Notes under the pieces: generated by a model
What the model saw: only the letters and a program-made list of their open reading frames with translations
Told to the model about the DNA's origin: nothing
Database searches by the model: none
In this document: positions 34,019-45,932 of the stretch, in pieces
How positions within the stretch are numbered: the stretch's first letter is position 1
Layout: each line of letters starts with the position of its first letter
Position numbers and translations under genes: made by a program
Origin: Acytostelium subglobosum LB1
Lineage: Eukaryota; Evosea; Eumycetozoa; Acytosteliales; Acytosteliaceae
DNA: 64,000 nucleotides
Assembly (NCBI RefSeq): GCF_000787575.1
Contig: NW_012236509.1
Span: 188,001 to 252,000 of the forward strand
Reading direction: 5' to 3'

Positions 34019-35157
34019 TGTTATTCTTCTTTTTTTTTATCGTCGCAACTTGAATGTTTCCGTGTGTTTCCTTGTGTGTTTCCGCGTGTTTCCGTGTTTC
34101 CGTTTGTCTGTCGACGTGTTGTCTAGTGTGTGGCGCTGTCTTGTTGTCTTCTTGTCTACTGAAGGCAACAATATATAAACTATATAGTAGATAGGGGAAG
34201 TAATTGATGAATGAATAGATGTAGCTGTTGCTGCTGTAGCTGTAGAAGTAGTAGTGGTAGTAGTAGTAGTGATGACACTCATGAGTGTTCATTCACTCAC
34301 TCGCTCACTCCACTCATACACCAACAACCAAACAACCAACCAAGCAACCTAGCAAACAGTATACACACGTATATGTTTGCTTTATCCGTCTATCAGTTCT
34401 TAAACTTCTCTCTCTGGACGCATCGTCGTGTCATGTCGGTGCATTCATGACTCAAGCAGCACATATTGAGTAAGTATGATGCATGTGGGATGAATGCAAG
34501 CCAGACACGTGAAGGGAGATACATCCAACAATCATCGATCAGTCAGTCAGCTGACTGACTGAAGCTACTCGCTTAAGTGGAGGACGGGGGAAGAAGAAGT
34601 GGTTGTAGTGGTAGAGGTGGAGGGGTGGAGTGTCCGTCGTCCATGGACATGACCATGTCCATGCATGAGTTGCCAACCTGTGATTGATGGACTGATTGAT
34701 TTGATTGATTGATTGATTGATTGAACAGATAAAGGGTCAAGCTGTCCTGACGACGTCGTAGCATGGCGTGGCGTGTCGTGGAGGGGAGGGGAGGGTGATA
34801 TTAAGGAGGAAGGATATGTGAATAGGTGGAGCGATAAAGTGAGTGAATGAATGAGTTGAGAGGGAGTGATGGGAAATGATGGTGCACTTGTAAAGTGCAG
34901 GTTGACAAGATTAGACCACAACACTATTATCTTGTATCTGTTTGTTTGTGTATGTGTGTGTGTGTGTATGTGTATGTTTGTTTATCTGTATCTGTTTGAC
35001 AAATGAATGTGTGAGTGAGTGAGTGTGTTGACGATTGTGATCACAATAGTGTGTGTGGGAATGTTTACATGTCAGCTGATTGGGCTACACTCAAATAAAT
35101 GTAGCCAAACTAGTTTGCAAGATCTGGCAATATTCATTGCTGTAAGGTCCAATTAAT
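34019..35157. other. Intergenic, divergent from the ABCG start
   Basis: GTTTCC/GTGTTTCC repeats at 34055-34105, GTAGTAGTAG at 34245-34272, CACTCACTCGCTCACTC near 34300, a GATT array at 34680-34725 and TGTGTGTG at 34953-34980. The GATT array would fit a minus-strand untranslated-exon intron. No coding gene supported. Confidence 0.4.
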
Positions 35158-35418
35158 GATCCATCTATTATCAAAGATCAAAGACTAAAAGGGAAGTGAT
35201 GGCGGTGTCTGTGGTCATTCGTCCGAGGCGCTTGCCTTGGTCGAATGGGTATACGCAGGCAAGTAAGCTTTTCATTTACAGTGAAAGGTTTCATTTGATA
35301 ATGTTTGTAATCGAAGTAACAGGGCACCGGTGCACTTCCCCATCCAGTCATTAGTATTCCCACAACTTTGAGTACCTGATTGTTTGAAACTGATTTGAAT
35401 TATGGGTTGAGTTGTTGT
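35158..35418. repeat. Dispersed 260-bp element, copy 1
   Basis: Matches the segment 48712-48970 along its length, best in a 100-base block starting GGGAAGTGATGGCGGTG and a second block around CAGGGCACCGGTGCACTTCC. The flanks (CCATCTATTATCAAAGATCA on one side, GATTGTTTGAAACT on the other) are also shared, so the copied unit is larger than the folded core. Confidence 0.85.
35191..35340. ncRNA. Candidate structured RNA, copy 1
   Basis: The 150-base core has ends that pair: GGGAAGTG (35191) with CACTTCCC (ending 35340), then CGGTGTCTG (35203) with CAGGGCACCG (35320). Inside, CATTCG-T-CCGAGGC (35216-35229) pairs with GCCTTGG-T-CGAATG (35234-35247) around GCTT, and CTTTTCA (35268) with TGAAAGG (ending 35288). 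No known RNA family recognised; which strand is made is not clear. Confidence 0.4.
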
Positions 35419-35546
35419 AATTATTTGATTGATTGTTTGATTATCTCAATGATGTAAAAAGGAGGAGATAGAGAGGATTGTGATATTGGTCGGGTCCTGT
35501 TTATTTCCATTTACCGCGCCTAACATATTAGGGAGAGGGAGTCACC

Positions 35547-38500
35547 TCATTCCTTGGTCTTGGCACTCTTACTGCTGCGAGTGTTTGGCTTTGATGTACT
35601 GTTTGATGATGATTTGGATGATGATGTGGTTGATGTAGTTGATGATGATGATGAAGATGGTGATTTCTTGTGTTTCTTTGTTGGTCTCTTATCTTGTGGC
35701 TCCTCGTCCTTGTCGGTCAATTGTTTATATAGTTCGCCAGCCTCGTCTACCTCCTCCTCCACCTTCTTGGGCCTGCTCCTGATCTTGTTGTCTACCTTGG
35801 CCTGTGTTGATTTGGCCACTGGTTTATCGCGCTTGGCATTCTGCACAGTGAGTATGCCTGTGTTATTCTTGCTGCTCTTGCTCTCGTCTTCGGAAGTGCC
35901 GTTTCCATTGCCATTGACATTGGCCAACCTCTCCTCTCTCTCCTTCTGCTTGCGCTTCCTGTTGGACTGCTCCAGGAACTCACTCTCAATCTCGAGCAGT
36001 GAGAGCACTCGTCGCGAGTGGTCCTTGATGGCACGCTTGCCACTCTTCTTGCACATTTCAACCAGCAGCTGCTCGATCTTGGCAAAGTCCATCTTTTGCT
36101 TGAGCACGGCAACGGTGCTGTGTGACTTGGCCATCTGTAGTACGGTGGCGAGTAGCGCCAGAACGGGCGCCTGCTGGCCCTCCTTGCATGTTGCGAGGGT
36201 GTCGACCAGTGTGTTGGCAATGATGTGGACGCTGGACATGAAGTGCTTGATCTGCTCGGCTGGGGCTGACTTCTTGGGCACCATCATGGTGACAATGTTG
36301 AGCACCTTCTTTGAGATGTAGTCGTTCTTGCACTCCTTTTGAATGGCCATCAGCTTGGGGATCTGAGCCACCATCAGCTGTGGGAAGCGCTGGGCGTACT
36401 CGTGGACAAAGGTCAGCACGACAGTGTTGTTCTTGTTGAGCAGGATCTCCTTGGTGATCAGTGTGTCCAGCTGGCTGTTGAGTGCCTTGACGTCCAAGCT
36501 CGTGTCGGACATGGATTGGAGCACGCGGATCGCCATGTAGATGGTGTGGCCCGACAGGAGGAAGAGGTAGGGCTTCTTCTCCTTCTCGTCGCTGGTCATT
36601 GTGGTGGCCTGCTTGATGTTGTCCAGACAGTCCTTGATCAGGGTGTTGATCGACTCGGCCTTGACGGCAGCTGGGTCGGCGCGCTTGATCAGACTGATCT
36701 TGTTCTTGAAGATCGACACGAAACGGTTGGCAATGTTGGGCTCCTCCGAGCCGGATGCGTTGAGCATCAGGGGGATCGTCTGGAAGAGGATGGCGTTGGG
36801 GTTTGCCTGGAACTTCTTGATGTATATTTCGACCAGGTCGATCAGACGGATCTTGAGCGTCATGGTCTTGGTCTTGAGGTCGTGGAAGCGCTGCTTCTCC
36901 TCCTTCTTGCGCATGAAGATCTGCTCCAGGTACTTGTCCAGCTGCTTGGCCTCGGCCGCAGTGGGTGGCTTGGCATCGTCCTCCTCATCGTCGTCGTCCT
37001 CATTCAGCAACAGATGTGGGCCAAGTTGTTTCTTGATCCTGGCGACCACCTCTGGGTCAACTGTATCATCATCGTCATCGTCGTCGTCCTCTTCCATCTC
37101 TTCGTCCTCATCGTCGTCCTTCTCGGCATCCTCATCGTCTTCGTCTTCTCCATCCTCGTCTTCGTCGTCGTCTTGCATTTGATCGTCGCTGTCAATTGGC
37201 TCAAACTCGTCGTCGTCCTCCTCATCATCCTCCTCGTTCATGCCATCAAAGATGTCAGTGACAGGCGCGGAAATGATGTTGAGGATGTGCTCCAACACGG
37301 GGAATGTGATGCTGTCGGTGAAGACTGAGAAGATCTGGCGCACGACCGTACGCAGGATGTGTGAAGGCTTGTCCAGCAAACTGATCAAAATATCCAGGAT
37401 GATCAGGAATGCTGGTGGCTTCTCCTCCTCGTCCTCAGCCTTCTTGGCGGCGGCCTTCTTGGTGGTCTTCTTTGGTGCGGCCTTGGGGGCAGGTGACACG
37501 ATCTCCTCATAAGCCATCACAAGATCCTCGAGCAACTCGGAGATCTCATGTGGGTCGTACAGGTACTGCAACGAAACGTGCAGGAACAGCAGCTCGAAGC
37601 CGCGGGTCTGTGTCGAGCGAGCGGTTGGGGGCTGGCTCTGCAGGCTCTTGATCACCTTATTGACCTGCTCCAGTGGCTTCAGGCCGACGGGCAGCAGAGT
37701 GGCCATTTGTGGCTTGTTCTCAATTGTGTTGAGCTCGTTCTGGAAGTCGACCAGAAGCGATACCCAGAACTGGCTGTCTGAGCGGATGCCCTCGACGGGC
37801 GCGCCCTTGACAAGACTAACGTTGGTGAGCATCTCCAGGACGGACATCAGACGCATTGAGCACTGCTCGCGCACCTTTGATGTGATCTCGGTGGTTGGCT
37901 CGATGGACAGCAGCTCCAGGGTGAACTCGCTCAAGCTGGCTGGGGCAGTCTTGTTGGCAGCCTTGCCTTTTTCCTTGCCCTTGTTGGATGAGGCCGCGTC
38001 CAGCACGGATGGGTCCTCGAGTGGCAGATAGAATGAGTGGAAGTAGAGGAACTTGAGCAGCTTGAGCACGGACTGCTCCAGCGCGATGATGTGCTCGAGT
38101 GGACGCTTGACCAGCTCCTTGACGATATATGAGAATTGGTTCAGGACCCAGGTGCGCTGCAGCGAGAGGATGCGGACCTCCTCGCTCTGTGCAGCCTCGC
38201 TGTCAGTGTCCTCGGGCTCCTCGCCCTCGAGCGACTCGACATTGAATGTCGATGAGGCATTTGGTGTGATGAATACACGATACAACTGCTCCAAATATGC
38301 CACAGTCGATTCAATATCAATGTCCTTCAACAGCTCCGATATCACATCAACAGGGATATGATTGTGGAACATCTCGTTACCCTTGCCCGAGAAGTACAAG
38401 ATCAAAGCCAGGCGATGCTTCTGTGATTGTTCAGCAGTCTTTGGAATGATTTGGAACTAAATTGATTGATTGATTGAGTTAGTGAGGTGTGGACGTGTGG

Positions 38501-40166
38501 TGAGGTTATGCCAGGCCTTGAACGTACCACTTCAGTTCCAACTTCATGCAGGGGACTGTCAGTCTGGAGCGACTGGGCGAGGTAGAACACCAGCTGTGGG
38601 GTGAAGAGCTCCTTGATCGAGTCCACTGGGATGATGGGCAGCAACATCTCAAACAGCTGCAGACCCAACTGCTTCTTAATATGTGATTGTGAGCTGAATA
38701 GGTTGTCTGTAGTAGTAGTTGGTTAGCCTCTGGACGCTCGCATATTGAATAAATGAATGGATGAATGATACATACTGTCTACGACCTTCTTCCAGAACTC
38801 AATCAATGACACGTTCTCGCTGTCCTTGTTGAGCAGGATGGCAAAGGAGAGACTCCAGATCTTGTGGACACGTGGATGGCAGTCGGCGCTATCCGAGTAA
38901 ATCTTGCGGATGTGCTGGAGATTGGATTGATTGAATGGCGATCTATGGCTCCAGCCATTGGTATGCTTGAGCAAGTTGAATTGCTGTGTGATTGATTGAT
39001 CGAGTGAGTCAGTATAGGTACATGCTTGGCCGATAGTGTCCACACGCTCCACACTTACCTTGTATCTCTTGGAGACGGCCAGGAGAAGGACGATCAGATC
39101 GGGAGTGTACTCTGAGATGGCATCGGGAATGAGTGGCTTGACAAACTGCCAGAACTTGTCAAAGAGTGACTCGGAGGTCTGTTGCATGAGGGCGACAAGG
39201 ACCTCGTAGGCCAGCTCGGTGTATCTTGCGCGCTTCTTGGAGATGTAGATCAGCTGCTCGACCAGACACTCGATAATATTGTCGGTGGACGGGTTGTTGG
39301 CGTTGTATATCGAGGACTTGGTGGGTGGACGCGTGATGAAGCTCGCGTCAATGCGGCCTGAACGCACAACGGCCATTATACCAAAGATACGGCCAAAGTG
39401 GCTTTGCACCTCGGTGACGCCGTTCTTGCCGTTAAAGTCCATCACCTCGTTCAACTGGTCGACGAACCAGGCCACGTCGACAATGGTGAATGTGTTGAGT
39501 ATCTCACTGATGGCCAGCGAGTAGCCCAGCTTAGTAGTGTCGCGTGCCGATGCCAGACCATTAATAAGTCTGCGAATAGTATAATCCAACTCTGGGCAGA
39601 ACAACTCATTATGTATCTTATTCTTCATGTCGATAACCTTTGAGACTATATGATTGATTGAGTGAGTGAGTGAGTGAGTGAGGATCACCCTTGAGAATGA
39701 TCATCGTGATTGGACACATACCATATCTTGTAATATCACGATGATGCTCTGGCTTGAAGTCGGTCTGGAGGTCTTGAAGAGTGAGGACGAGTTGGGAGAT
39801 ACCCTTGATTCGGGTGGACTCGTCAGCAGAGATGATGTCGTAGAAGCATTGGAGGATGTCGTCCTTCTTCTTGATCTCGAGGTCGACCTGATCCATATTA
39901 TCCATGCTGGCCGATAGACTGATCGGAGCAATCTCCATCACTTCATTCATATCTTGGTCAACATCTTGTTGTTGATTCTTGTGTTGTTGTTGGGGATGCT
40001 TCTTCTGTTGTTGCAACTGCTTCTTCTGTTGATCCAATTGTTTCTTCTGTTGTTGTGTCAATTGTTTCTTTGGCTGCTTCTTCTTCAATTGCTGTTGTTG
40101 TTTGGCAGGCTTTGTAGAAGTTGTAGAGGTTGTAGTTGTAGTTGTTGTGGTTTGTTTATCCTTCAT
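35547..40166 (-). CDS. mybbp1a: MYBBP1A / Pol5-family nucleolar protein, 1442 residues
   Basis: Five exons: 39722-40166, 39059-39645, 38776-38983, 38528-38706 and 35547-38456; the phases sum to 1443 codons. The N-terminus is a T/Q/K-rich low-complexity stretch. The body is a HEAT-like helical solenoid, opening with QCFYDIISADESTRIKGISQ and YTIRRLINGLASARDTTKLG, the part best conserved among MYBBP1A and yeast Pol5. A strongly acidic tract of about 80 residues (encoded at 36985-37235) lies in the middle, and the C-terminus is Lys/Ser rich with nuclear-import-like clusters. Members act in rRNA synthesis and ribosome assembly in the nucleolus and are not true polymerases despite the Pol phi name. 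The acidic tract may bind basic ribosomal proteins or histones (inference). Confidence 0.85.
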
Positions 40167-40489
40167 AATTCCTGGTATTAATGTAATGTTGTTATTACAA
40201 CAACATTCAATATCTGAAAGTATAAGAAGATATTATATATATTATAATATATATATATTGAATGAGTGAGTGAGGTGTAAAGAGAGAGTGATAGAGACAG
40301 AGAAAGACTCACAATGCAGAAGTCGAAGTCGAGCGAAACCAAAGTCCGTCTCACACACTCTTTCCAAACTTCCTCGCTCGTTTTGCTAGTTCTTGTGTAA
40401 TTAATTTGAAAAATGGAATAAATGAAAGACGATAACGTTACTCACTCAATGGAATCATTCCACAACCTCGACAATCATTTATCATATAT

Positions 40490-40927
40490 TCATTGATTGA
40501 TCATTCCTACAACATAATAATATATATTTAGATATTTAGATAACTTATCATTGGCATCATGAGGGTTGACATTGTCCATCTTGTAGTCGATGGTCTCTCC
40601 AGACATTTTACTCCATATGGAGTCCAAGTCTAGATTCTTTGAGGACTCCAAACTTGGCAGCACCATAACCTAAGTTGATGTGATATTGTCAACATTGTTA
40701 ATAGATTGAATGTGATTGATTGAGATTGGTGTGATTGAAAACCAGGTGTCTTGTTGTATATCGTCATCGGTCACGGCCACAGTGACGACATGTACCTTTG
40801 TACCGATGGTGTATTGGCAAAGGTTGAACTACATGCCGTTGACTCTAAAGAAGGATACCACATCAAGGTAATTGTCGTCAAGAAGAGCCTGGTCGAGAAG
40901 GTCGACATCAAGAACCCGATTCATTGA
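40490..40927. other. Unresolved small gene(s): codon-biased open frames on both strands
   Basis: On the minus strand 40490-40669 is open for 60 codons behind a good acceptor (ACTTAG), giving MVLPSLESSKNLDLDSIW then SKMSGETIDYKMDNVNP. On the plus strand 40748-40927 is open for 60 codons behind AACCAG, giving VLLYIVIGHGHSDD then MYLCTDGVLAKVELHAV and a Lys/Val-rich end with AAG/GTC codons typical of this genome. The spacer carries CAAT repeats reading on the minus strand, which favours a minus-strand intron. I could not join either to a start exon. No family recognised. Confidence 0.3.
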
Positions 40928-41732
40928 CCGTTTGGTTGGTGAATGTTTGGGTAGTGGCTGTTTGGTATGGATTGAGTGAACTCACACTTTAAAGTTTGAA
41001 CCTCACTCATTCCAAAGTCATTAATTGATCATTCACCATTCAGGATCATCATAAAGGAATATGTGTGGTGATTGTGATCATCAACCACACATTGTCTTTT
41101 GAACATTTACACTAAAAGTATCAGACAATGAACATCTCAATCGAATGATAGTGACAATTGGTGATTGATAGTCGAACACAACTTGGGAAACCAGGGTAGT
41201 ATATCGCGCCAACTTCGACCTCTATCATTATCTTTACTCCCTATCTTTTTTCCTTCTTCTCAATCACACTTATTCCAATCTTTATATTTAGGTTCTTAGG
41301 TATGAAAATGTCGTGGCCGTCCAGGTCACTGATAACTAAGCCTAGTTTGACGGTTTACCTGGTGTCGACTAAATCAATCAAACAACTTGATCACGCAAGA
41401 CCAATCCATGTAGGATATTGGATCATCTTAGACCATCGGGTTTAGGGTTGAAACGTACTATTACTTTACCTCTTTGGTGTTTTAATTAACCAAAGTGTTA
41501 CCAAACAAAGGTGACCAAGCGGCAGTGGAGATGGAATTACTAACAACTATTCCCAGTGGGTGTACTTGTTCTCACCGAACCAATCCCCCCCTTATTTTGA
41601 CAAAAGTTGCTCATATTCTACACTCACTCATTCATTCAATCGTTCTTGAACATTACTCAAACGTACAAACAACATAGTTGAAGTTGAAGTTGTACAAGTA
41701 CATGTTTATACTGGAGGAGGAAGAAGAAGAAG
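40928..41732. other. Intergenic upstream of UBA4
   Basis: No gene seen. Mixed sequence with TCACACTT/AAAGTTTGA repeats near 40980-41010 and a CCCCCCC run near 41588. Confidence 0.4.
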
Positions 41733-43040
41733 ATGGAGTACACACTGGGACATCAGTTAGAGAACAAGCAGATTGAGAGATATGCGAGACAACTTATTAC
41801 ACCAGGTGTTGGTGTTGTTGGACAACAATGCTTGTTGAAGACAAGGGTACTAGTGGTTGGAGCAGGCGGATTGGGATGCCCAGTGGCATTGTATCTGGCT
41901 GGTGCCGGTATTGGATGTATTGGCATAGTAGACTATGACGTTGTGGAGATTGGTAACCTACATCGTCAGATTGGACATTCAGAGCGCGCTGCTGCGTCAT
42001 GCGTCGCCAAGGCCAAGTCGCTGGCCGCCTCATGCATGGGGCTCAACTCAGACATCACTGTGGTGGCTCATGAGCTCACGTTCACCTCAGAGACTGCCAT
42101 GCAACTAGTGGCTCAGTACGACATTGTTGTCGACGCTTCGGACAATGTGGCCACTCGCTACCTTGTCAACGACGCGGCAGTGCTCAGCAAGAAGCCACTG
42201 GTCAGTGGCAGTGCACTCAAGTGGGATGGCCAGATCACTGTCTACAACTATAACAACGGACCATGCTATCGATGTTTGTTCCCCTCGCCCCCGCCCGCCG
42301 AGACTGTGACGCGCTGCTCAGATGGCGGTGTGCTGGGCCCGATCGTCGGTGTGGTCGGCTCGCTCCAAGCACTCGAAGTTATCAAGATCGCCACGAACAA
42401 TGTTGAAGGCGTGCTTAGTGGACGACTGATGCTATATGACGGCCTGGCCGCATCATTCAAGACAGTGCGCATCCGTACCAAGCAGGCCACCTGCGTGGTG
42501 TGCGGCGACCAACCCAGCGTGACAGCACTCATTGATTATCCTCAATTCTGTAGCTCGCCCTACAGTGACAAGGCGACCAAGGTGGACGATCGCATTGACG
42601 CCTCACTCATCCTGACATGCCAGGAGTTCAAGCAGCAGGTACTCGACGCACAGGCTGCTCACCTCCTCCTGGACGTGAGGCCTAAGCAACAGTTTGACAT
42701 CTGCTCGTTGCCACTATCCATTAATATTCCAATCGATGACCTTACAAAGGCGGAGAACATCAATCGAATCGAACAGCTTGTCAAGTCGGCTGATCCACCA
42801 CTTCCAAGTAAGTACACATCGTCGACCAATGCCCGCCGACGGCATCCCTTCCCTCATGGCTAATCTTGTGACGACATTCATACAGTTTATGTAGTTTGTA
42901 GACGAGGTAACAAGTCGCAGGACGCCACAGCGATACTACGTCAGCGACTGACCGACGCTGAGTCGTTGGCTATCAAGCACATCAAGGACGGCCTGCTGGG
43001 CTGGAGTGAGCAGGTCGACCAAGCCTTCCCAATCTACTGA
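41733..43040 (+). CDS. uba4: UBA4/MOCS3 adenylyltransferase-sulfurtransferase
   Basis: Two exons, 41733-42807 and 42886-43040; 409 residues. The N-terminal E1-like domain adenylates the C-terminal Gly of the small sulfur carriers Urm1 and MOCS2A: nucleotide loop VGAGGLGCP, LHRQIGHSE, zinc-binding CYRC and CVVC pairs, and the catalytic Cys in VTRCSDGGVLGP. The C-terminal rhodanese domain holds the persulfide Cys in CRRGN, made across the exon junction, and a DVRPKQQFDICSLP entry. It serves tRNA 2-thiolation and molybdenum cofactor synthesis in the cytosol. The stop codon overlaps the end of the opposite-strand HD gene by seven bases. Confidence 0.93.
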
Positions 43041-43811
43041 GTGTCGCCAGGTGGATTTGTGCCGTCATCCACTTCGTCGCGCATCTGTTGGATAAACTCG
43101 ACCATTGCTTGATGGCGACTCTCAGCCAGACGACGCCCGGTACCAGTCTTCATCAGATCCCTGAGCTTGAACAGCTTGTCATAGAAGTGATCGACCACTG
43201 GCTGCTTCTGTGTCGATCGCTTCATATAGTCTTCCTTAGTGAGCGTTGTGTTGATCGACTGACCAAACGACGCGTCGCCATAGAATGGTGAACACTTTGT
43301 CGCGCCATAAGCGAATGTCCTCGCAATGCCAATGGCACCAATGGCTAAGCATTGTTGTTGGTTACTAAACATAGTCAATGTATCGATCAATCAAACAATA
43401 CATACCATCAAGCCTGTCGGCATCTTGGACGATCTTGGACTCTTGTGAGAAGATGTAGTCGGACGGGCGACTCAGCTCATTCTTGAATGATACGTCGTTG
43501 ACGATGTGGCAGACTCTCTTGGTCTTGTCGAGGGGATAGTCGTGCGACGTCAAGAAGGCTTCGACGGCATTGACACCAGCACGTTCATCGCCACCAGCAG
43601 CATACTTCCAATCACCAACGTCATGCATTATAGCTGATAGTGTCAACAGTTCCCAATCGCCTTCATATTTCTCCTCCTTTGCGATCGTCTGTACTAATCT
43701 CACTACACGATTGACATGTAGCCAATCGTGAGATGGATCATTGTTACGCATCTCATGCCTAACATACTCTGTTGCAAGACTCAATATACTCTTGTTACCT
43801 CTCGAGGCCAT
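43034..43811 (-). CDS. HD-domain phosphohydrolase, 238 residues
   Basis: Two exons, 43406-43811 and 43034-43344. Metal-site motifs of the HD superfamily are in order: HDWLHVNRVVR (first His), IMHDVGD (His-Asp pair) and [21 protein letters not shown] (last Asp), the last made partly by the exon join. It resembles the bacterial YedJ/YpgQ group that hydrolyse nucleotides; the substrate here is unknown. Intracellular, no signal or membrane part. It ends inside the end of uba4. Confidence 0.87.
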
Positions 43812-44023
43812 TAATTATATGTTGATTGATTGAATGATCGAACGAAAGAGCGAGCGAATGAATGAATGAGTGGGTGTTACCGAGTCGGTAACCACAATAC
43901 TTGGAAGTCGCGCGACTTGTATGGCAAGACACACCAACGACCTTACATTCAATCATTCTCATGATATTATCTCAGATACTTGTAGTTATAATAGTAATAG
44001 TACATTTTAATAATAGTATTGAC

Positions 44024-45532
44024 TTAGACAGTTCGATAGATCCTGCTGTTGAGCAGATCCATGAAAAGTGTTCCATTGTCATTCTTCTTGAGTCGGTCTC
44101 TATATTGGTTGCCAATGGTTGGGTTGAGTGTGCCATACAGCTCTAGACTGGCGATGGACGTGTCTTTGGAGCAGAGGATATTGATTAGGTCGTGGAAGTG
44201 GTTGGCATTGATCTTGTTGCCATTGAGCTTGAGTGAGGTGAGCGTGCGCGACTCGCCCAGACTCTGAGCAAACTCGGCAAAGCTCTCGGTCCACTGGAGA
44301 GGACAGTCTGACACATCCAATCGCTGCAGACGCTTGCTCTTGCTGATGAATTGTCCCAGCTGCTTCAGCACGGCGTCGTTGCATGCCAGTCCAGATAGGT
44401 TGAGTTCTACAAGCGGCAGCTGTTCATTCTCTGTGATGGCGGCCAGCAGCGTGGCGATGGCCTTGGGCTGGACAAAGCGGTTGTGCGACAGGTCCAGATG
44501 TTTGATGCTGCGGTTGGTCGTGAGGATGTGCGCCAGCTGCTCGATCTCGATGTTGTTAAGATCGCAGTTGGACAGTACCAGAGTCGACAGTGTTTGGAAT
44601 GGATAGACAAACTTGGAGAGCGGACGCATCTGTGTGGCGTTGGTCGGCAGGCAGGTGAGTCGGATGTGGCGCAGAGACGAGTTTGCCGCCAGCATCTGCT
44701 TGACGGTCTCGACTGGCTGCGAGCCAGTGAAAGACATGTTAAGCTCGGTGAGGGTCTTGGCCTCGACGAGGTAGTTGTGTAGACTAGTGGCGTCCTCCTG
44801 TGCCACCAGATTGATGTTGTTCAGAGTGACCGACGAGACGGACGTTGAGTGTTCCAGCAGATCAAGCAGATAGAACTGGTGTTGCGATGTGAGGTTGTCC
44901 ATAGAGATCGTCTTGAGTGGTCGCTTGGTCTTGAGCACGGTGCAGAGCTGGGCAAACTCCTTAGAGTCGCACTTATTCAGGTCGACCTTTACACTAAAGA
45001 TGCGCTCCATGTGATCGACAAAGAACATTGTATGTTTAAAGTGTGTGGCACCCAGCGACAGACGTGACAGGACGACCGAGTCGAGCGAAGGGTATCGATA
45101 TGTGATGTAGTTGATGGTGCTTTCGATCGTGCTGTTCTTCATCTTGCTGGCGTCCATGCGTCTGAACAATCGGTCCAGCACGATGTTGTTGCCATTGAGT
45201 CGCGCCAGCTTGTGCCACAGCTGACAGACCAGCGCGATATTGATAAACTGTGGAGTGAGGATAGTGTTCTGGTGCACCATAGATGTGATTGTGAGGAGGA
45301 TGTCGTATGGCAGCAAGTTGATGTAGTTCTTTTGCGATAGAGTGCAGCTGGGAGAGGGTGCGGCAAAGCAGCAGGACAATGGAACGTCCCGACTGCTGGC
45401 CCCATCCGCCACGGACAGATTAATAGTATTGTGAGACTTTGAGAATGGCGCACCAGCCAGACTATTCGCGCTAGATTGTTTGCGGATAGTCTTCTCAGAG
45501 GAGCTTCTTATAAACTTTGTTAAGGACTTCAT
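44024..45532 (-). CDS. Leucine-rich repeat protein with F-box-like head, 502 residues
   Basis: One exon. After a Ser-rich, basic N-terminus, residues 70-115 (INLLPYDILLTITSMV ... ALVCQLWHKLA) look like an F-box. From about 140 there are leucine-rich repeats, best seen at LSTLVLSNCDLNNIEIEQL, SIKHLDLSHNRFVQPKAI and LVELNLSGLACNDAVLKQL, of the RNH-inhibitor/NLR type of about 28 residues. It would be a scaffold or SCF adaptor; the name of the partner is unknown. The 5' side faces the assembly gap 300 bases away. Confidence 0.75.
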   Translation of the reverse strand: MKSLTKFIRSSSEKTIRKQSSANSLAGAPFSKSHNTINLSVADGASSRDVPLSCCFAAPSPSCTLSQKNYINLLPYDILLTITSMVHQNTILTPQFINIALVCQLWHKLARLNGNNIVLDRLFRRMDASKMKNSTIESTINYITYRYPSLDSVVLSRLSLGATHFKHTMFFVDHMERIFSVKVDLNKCDSKEFAQLCTVLKTKRPLKTISMDNLTSQHQFYLLDLLEHSTSVSSVTLNNINLVAQEDATSLHNYLVEAKTLTELNMSFTGSQPVETVKQMLAANSSLRHIRLTCLPTNATQMRPLSKFVYPFQTLSTLVLSNCDLNNIEIEQLAHILTTNRSIKHLDLSHNRFVQPKAIATLLAAITENEQLPLVELNLSGLACNDAVLKQLGQFISKSKRLQRLDVSDCPLQWTESFAEFAQSLGESRTLTSLKLNGNKINANHFHDLINILCSKDTSIASLELYGTLNPTIGNQYRDRLKKNDNGTLFMDLLNSRIYRTV

Positions 45533-45832
45533 CTTCTTTCTTCTTGGATATTGGGTGGCAGGTATGCAGGCAGGGCAGCGGTAGCAACGACGGAAGTAGT
45601 TTAAGTTAACTTAAAAGTTAAAGTATAACTGAGGTATTTGCCAGAGTTTGATAGAGAGAGATAGAGAGATAGAGAGAGATAGTGATAGAGATAATGGAAT
45701 GGTCAGCGAGAGGTCTGGGGATTGAGAGAGAAGTGAATAGAATAGCGCAATGCAACAACAATCCTTGATTGTGATGTGGCTGGTGAGTGAGTGAGAGTGA
45801 GGGAGAGGGAGAGGGAGAGGGAGAGGGGGGGG
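45533..45832. other. LRR gene promoter side up to the gap
   Basis: AGAGATAGAGAGA tract at 45650-45690 and a (GAGGGA)n polypurine run ending in G8 that abuts the gap. Confidence 0.5.
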
Positions 45833-45932
45833 NNNNNNNNNNNNNNNNNNNNNNNNNNNNNNNNNNNNNNNNNNNNNNNNNNNNNNNNNNNNNNNNNNNN
45901 NNNNNNNNNNNNNNNNNNNNNNNNNNNNNNNN
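45833..45932. other. Assembly gap (100 N)
   Basis: Exactly 100 N, the usual placeholder for unknown length; sequence stops in a polypurine repeat, a likely cause of the break. Confidence 0.99.

Noticed and set aside
36339-37328. 329-codon open frame on the plus strand
   Set aside because: Shadow of the MYBBP1A gene; its Leu/Val richness is the mirror of AAG and GAC codons.
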